Notes under the pieces: generated by a model
Database searches by the model: none
What the model was told of the DNA's origin: nothing
Seen by the model: the letters and a program-made list of their open reading frames with translations, nothing else
Shown here: piece after piece, positions 40,936-43,765 of the stretch
How positions within the stretch are numbered: the stretch's first letter is position 1
How the letters are laid out: each line of letters starts with the position of its first letter
Program-made: the position numbers and the translations under genes
Assembly: GCA_902538085.1 (NCBI GenBank)
Contig: CACBDV010000001.1
Coordinates: 1-43,765 of the forward strand
From: an uncultured Alphaproteobacteria bacterium
GTDB lineage: Bacteria; Pseudomonadota; Alphaproteobacteria; HIMB59
DNA: 43,765 nt
Reading direction: 5' to 3'

Positions 40936-42324
40936 CTATCCCAATTTTCTCATATGAAAACTTTGTGGTCGAGTGAATTGATCAAAAGCCAAAACAGAAA
41001 GTGAACATCCCATACCTGTGTCTTTGACGCCGGTCCATGCAAGAGCAGGGTCTAAATAATCACATCTATTCATAAAAAAGGTTCCAGTCTCAATCGATTT
41101 TCCAAAAACTCTAGCAAATTCAATATCTTTTGTCCAAACAGACGCTGTTAGACCGTATGGGCTATCGTTCATAAGTTTTTTAGCTTCGTCTTCATCACTT
41201 ACTGGCATAATTCCAACAGCTGGTCCAAATGTTTCCTCCATCATAAATCTCATATTATGATTAACATCAACCATTACTTGAGGACAAACATAACAATTAT
41301 CATCTTTAGATATAGTAAATTTACTCTCATCAATAAGACGTTTTGCTCCGCTACTCTCTGCCTCATTCATTTGAGCTCTAATAAAATTAGCAGCTGACTG
41401 TCTCACAACAGGGCCTAAATTAGTATCTGATTTTGATGGGTCGTTTAAGTTATAATTTTCAGTAATACTTTTAAAGCCATCAATAAATTCTTTATATATT
41501 ATCTTATCAACATAAATTCTTTCAATCCCACAACAAGATTGACCAGAATTAAAGAGAGCTCCATCAGCAAGATTTTCAATTGCATGGTTTAAGTCAGCAT
41601 CAGCTCTAACGTAGGCAGGGTCTTTTCCTCCTAATTCAAGACCAGCATTAATAAATCGCGTTCCTATATATTTTTTTACCTCCTGCCCTCCTCTAACAGA
41701 GCCAGTGAAAACAACATGAGCTATTCTTGAGTCAGAGATTATTTTTTCACAAGCTTTATGATCAGTATGAATAAACTGGAAAACACCTTCAGGTATCCCA
41801 GTATTTTCGAAAGCTTGAAAAATTAGTTCTGCACATCTTGGTGTTTGAGATGAATGTTTTAAAATTAAACTATTACCTGAAATTATAGCAGGAACAATTG
41901 TGTTAGTTGCAGTAATAATCGGATAATTCCATGGGGCCATTACAAAAATCACCCCAAGAGGTGTTTTGTATATATAGTTGTCAAATTCTTCGTTTTGAGT
42001 GGCTGGAAGATTTTGTAATGAGTCTTTAGCAATATCTACCATGTGTCTTGAGCGCTCTTCAAAGCCTCTTAATTCTCCTGCACATTGAGATATGGGCCTT
42101 CCAATTTGCCAACAAATTTCCTTTGATATTTCATCTTTGAGAGCGATTAAGTTATCAATAAATTTATTAACAATATTAATTCGGTCATCAAGAGATGTGT
42201 TTTTCCAAATTTCAAAACTTGTTGAGGCTTTATCTATGACTGAATTAATTTTACTATCTGAGGCTAATTCTCTCTCTAAATAAATAGTATTATTTATGGG
42301 TGTAATTGTTTTTTGAATACTCAT
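40936..42324 (-). CDS. Aldehyde dehydrogenase family protein
   Basis: A 462-aa NAD(P)-dependent aldehyde dehydrogenase. PWNYP (131-135) starts the nucleotide site; FTGSVRGG (206-213), the general base Glu230 in LELGGKDP, and catalytic Cys264 in FNSGQSCCG are all present; EETFGPAVGIMPV and the C-terminal WTGVKDTGMG match. It oxidises an aldehyde to the acid (or a CoA-independent acyl form) in the cytoplasm. A strong ribosome site, GGAGG, lies four bases before the ATG. It is first in the ALDH/GS-like/iron-ADH unit, so it probably takes the aldehyde made by the alcohol dehydrogenase, possibly in gamma-glutamylated form. Confidence 0.95.
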   Translation of the reverse strand: MSIQKTITPINNTIYLERELASDSKINSVIDKASTSFEIWKNTSLDDRINIVNKFIDNLIALKDEISKEICWQIGRPISQCAGELRGFEERSRHMVDIAKDSLQNLPATQNEEFDNYIYKTPLGVIFVMAPWNYPIITATNTIVPAIISGNSLILKHSSQTPRCAELIFQAFENTGIPEGVFQFIHTDHKACEKIISDSRIAHVVFTGSVRGGQEVKKYIGTRFINAGLELGGKDPAYVRADADLNHAIENLADGALFNSGQSCCGIERIYVDKIIYKEFIDGFKSITENYNLNDPSKSDTNLGPVVRQSAANFIRAQMNEAESSGAKRLIDESKFTISKDDNCYVCPQVMVDVNHNMRFMMEETFGPAVGIMPVSDEDEAKKLMNDSPYGLTASVWTKDIEFARVFGKSIETGTFFMNRCDYLDPALAWTGVKDTGMGCSLSVLAFDQFTRPQSFHMRKLG

Positions 42325-42344
42325 CAGTCCTCCAATTATTGTTT

Positions 42345-42350
42345 ATTATA
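42345..42350 (-). promoter_or_regulatory. -10 box for the ALDH/GS-like/ADH unit
   Basis: TATAAT on the minus strand (42350-42345), 11-12 bases before the GGAGG of the ALDH gene; predicted transcript start near 42338. The -35 region is poor, as for the importer operon. Confidence 0.4.
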
Positions 42351-42385
42351 ATGTATTTGATGAGTTCCTGAAGAGGTTTTATTTT

Positions 42386-42411
42386 CTCGCGGCTAAATTA
42401 ATAACCGCGAG
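42386..42411. terminator. G+C-rich stem-loop between transcription units
   Basis: A perfect 7-bp inverted repeat CTCGCGG (42386-42392) / CCGCGAG (42405-42411) with a 12-base AT-rich loop, prominent in AT-rich DNA. On the minus strand it lies 17 bases after the stop of the exported protein gene but is followed by AAAATAAAA rather than a U run. It could end that transcript in a factor-aided way or protect its 3' end. On the plus strand it is followed by TATTTATTATTTTTTC, but no plus-strand gene precedes it. Confidence 0.5.
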
Positions 42412-42427
42412 TATTTATTATTTTTTC

Positions 42428-42859
42428 TTAGCGATTCATCTTAGCTATGACTTCGCCTGGAAAAGCAATTGCGATACCATACTGATATATTATCGATCTA
42501 AACTCTTGTACATCCTCCCAAGTCTCAGATGCTTGTCCATGAAGCTGCAAGCCAACTGGAGTTTGATAATGCTCGCTTAAAAAATAAAAGACATTATCGG
42601 TAACACCTTTCGAAGGGTCAGTTAAATCTACAGGCTCAAAACCTTTAACGATAGAATAAGAGTTTAATCTATCATCACCAGATAAAGAATGTTTATCATG
42701 CATAAACTGATGATGGCTTTGTAAGATAGATTCAACTTTCTCTACATCTGCAGATGGAACTTTTAAAGTTACAGCAAAAGAGTTTGGCTGCATATGTCCA
42801 TTTGCAAAAGCTAATGATGAAAAAATCGTAAAAATCAAAGTAATAAAAATTTTATTCAT
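42428..42859 (-). CDS. Exported hypothetical protein
   Basis: A 143-aa protein with a Sec signal peptide (FITLIFTIFSSLAFA, likely cleaved near residue 19). The mature part has no Cys, is His-rich in the middle (SHHQFMHDKH), and may be a small alpha/beta ferredoxin-like barrel by its strand-helix pattern; I do not recognise a named family. I choose ATG 42859 because the signal peptide begins there and AAAGG lies just upstream; a longer frame to 42880 adds seven residues before it. A strong stem-loop follows the gene. Not obviously linked to the catabolic unit downstream. Confidence 0.75.
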   Translation of the reverse strand: MNKIFITLIFTIFSSLAFANGHMQPNSFAVTLKVPSADVEKVESILQSHHQFMHDKHSLSGDDRLNSYSIVKGFEPVDLTDPSKGVTDNVFYFLSEHYQTPVGLQLHGQASETWEDVQEFRSIIYQYGIAIAFPGEVIAKMNR

Positions 42860-42953
42860 TATGTGCCTTTCTATTAACAAAAATAAATTTAAAATTTAAA
42901 TGAGAATAAATTTTTATACTTTTTGGAGATTTATTAAATGTTTTAAAGGAAAT

Positions 42954-43580
42954 TTAAGATGTCTTTTTAGCATACCTAGACATAAAATTTTCAGCTAAGC
43001 CTTTGAGTAAACTTAATTGTTTAAGTCTTGAAACTCCATCAACTATTCCATCAACTGATTTGCTGATAAAGTTTTTGGTAGCAATATCTTTTTCTGACTT
43101 ATCGTTAAGCCAATAAATTAATGTGGCGAGATAAATCATTGAAAGTAAACCTCGCTTTGAATAGTAACTAAAATCATTTGATTTATCACCTGATAAACTC
43201 CATATAAAGTCACTATTTTCGTGAAGCATTTTAATAGACATTAATATGTTACCAGGTCTCAAAAGAAATTTTAGCATTTCAGGTAATGCTTTTTTGAGAT
43301 GGCTGTTATTTTCAAATTTTAGCTCCATGATTGTTTTAATTTTATCTCTAGTTTTTAATCGTGAGTTGTTGAAGGAGTTGTAGTTCTTCTCAACTTGAAT
43401 GTTATTTTGAGCAATTATGAATTTTAAGACATCATATTCAAAAGATGGAAATAATTTTGCTAGAGCGGATGTTGATATTCTTTGCTTTTTTGCGCATTGT
43501 AAGAGAGTTTCTCTGGACCAACCAAATTTAGGAACTTCATTAATAAATAAGTTAGCTAATTTTTCTTGCTTTGACTTCAT
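42954..43580 (-). CDS. COQ9-like protein, divergent from rpsU
   Basis: A 208-aa protein. The N-terminal part is a TetR-like helical region ([27 protein letters not shown], described here by its first and last motifs), followed by an all-helical lipid-binding-type C-terminal half, as in bacterial COQ9-family proteins of about 200 aa. In mitochondria COQ9 presents ubiquinone precursors to COQ7. In alphaproteobacteria the gene is often beside rpsU, as here, but a DNA-binding role has not been shown for it. The WL.D.S segment near residue 166 ([10 protein letters not shown]) is the best-conserved part of the family. Starts are 37 bp apart, so the two promoters must overlap. Confidence 0.82.
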   Translation of the reverse strand: MKSKQEKLANLFINEVPKFGWSRETLLQCAKKQRISTSALAKLFPSFEYDVLKFIIAQNNIQVEKNYNSFNNSRLKTRDKIKTIMELKFENNSHLKKALPEMLKFLLRPGNILMSIKMLHENSDFIWSLSGDKSNDFSYYSKRGLLSMIYLATLIYWLNDKSEKDIATKNFISKSVDGIVDGVSRLKQLSLLKGLAENFMSRYAKKTS

Positions 43581-43594
43581 ATTTATATATAAAT
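43581..43594. promoter_or_regulatory. Palindromic AT-rich shared promoter element
   Basis: A perfect 14-base palindrome ATTTATATATAAAT touching the ATG of the COQ9-like gene and 23 bases before the rpsU start. It contains TATAAA reading rightwards, suitable as the rpsU -10 with a start near 43600. Its symmetry could also serve an operator. Motif reading only. Confidence 0.3.
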
Positions 43595-43617
43595 TACGCC
43601 TTCATGAGGTTACTAGA

Positions 43618-43765
43618 TTGGCAATAGAAGTTCAAGTCAGAGATAATAATGTTGAGGCTGCTATACGCGTACTCAAAAAAAAGCTTTTAAGAGAGGGTAT
43701 TTTCAAAGAATTAAAGTTAAGAAAAAATTATGAAAAACCATCAGAAAGAAAACTTCGTGAAAAAG
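43618..43765 (+). CDS. rpsU: Ribosomal protein bS21 (partial, 3' end outside window)
   Basis: The reading frame runs off the right edge after 49 codons. It reads [20 protein letters not shown] after the start, then [19 protein letters not shown], which is clearly bS21. The start is TTG at 43618-43620, with GAGGT seven bases upstream (43606-43610); an upstream ATG at 43604 is in another frame and stops within eight codons. bS21 binds near the anti-Shine-Dalgarno end of 16S rRNA. Divergent from the COQ9-like gene. Confidence 0.95.
   Translation, partial: MAIEVQVRDNNVEAAIRVLKKKLLREGIFKELKLRKNYEKPSERKLREK

Overview
This window is AT-rich (roughly 30% G+C by eye) and densely packed. Many stop and start codons overlap and most intergenic gaps are under 100 bp. 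Gene content and order (murA-hisG-hisD-infA-RNase E/G; a COQ9-like gene divergent from rpsU; Anbu with a circularly permuted ATP-grasp protein) suggest a streamlined marine alphaproteobacterium of the SAR11/HIMB59/AEGEAN-169 kind. That placement is inference from gene content; no rRNA is present to confirm it. No phage, IS element, CRISPR array or recognisable defence system was seen.

Layout. (1) 1-3335: surface-glycan type genes, namely a membrane GT-C glycosyltransferase cut by the left edge, a divergent FAD oxidoreductase and an FkbM methyltransferase. (2) 3389-4872: small hypothetical proteins, an NTF2-like protein, a MazG-like protein and tRNA-Phe. (3) 4881-9540, minus strand: a housekeeping run of a 35-aa Lys-rich protein, murA, hisG (short form), hisD, infA and a minimal RNase E/G. 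(4) 9563-17493: clpB, small membrane proteins, a YqaA/DedA-like protein, exported proteins (one with ten Cys), a CRTAC1/FG-GAP protein and an ATP-grasp protein. (5) 17599-19753: the Anbu proteasome-like protease, tiny unannotated genes including a 26-aa peptide with nine cysteines, a methyltransferase, small membrane proteins and tRNA-Thr. (6) 19840-23048: a carbamoyltransferase, a 49-aa DUF5989 protein and an SxtJ-like protein in a tight block, plus a methyltransferase. (7) 23050-23161: a compact G+C-richer element whose minus strand folds into two hairpins with GAAA tetraloops and ends in a U-rich tail; a candidate small RNA. (8) 23251-28028: bcp, a thioesterase, a beta-hydroxyacid dehydrogenase, a BASS transporter, a FrnE-like DsbA protein and a HisN-type phosphatase. 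(9) 28025-42859, all minus strand: a large catabolic region. One unit encodes ALDH, a glutamine-synthetase-like ligase and an iron-containing ADH. The next encodes an ABC importer (Tat-type binding protein, two permeases, a fused double ATPase), an M20 amidohydrolase, two tandem choline-kinase-like proteins, an SDR and a second M20 hydrolase. (10) The right edge: a COQ9-like gene and the start of rpsU.

How the genes may work together: region 9 reads as import and breakdown of a small organic nitrogen compound. Glutamylation by the GS-like ligase, two oxidations (ADH, ALDH) and amide hydrolysis (M20 enzymes) form a chemically coherent gamma-glutamyl route, but the substrate cannot be read from sequence. 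The points most worth following up are the structured RNA at 23050-23161, the Cys-rich peptide beside Anbu, the asymmetric fused ABC ATPase, and the reduced Anbu locus.
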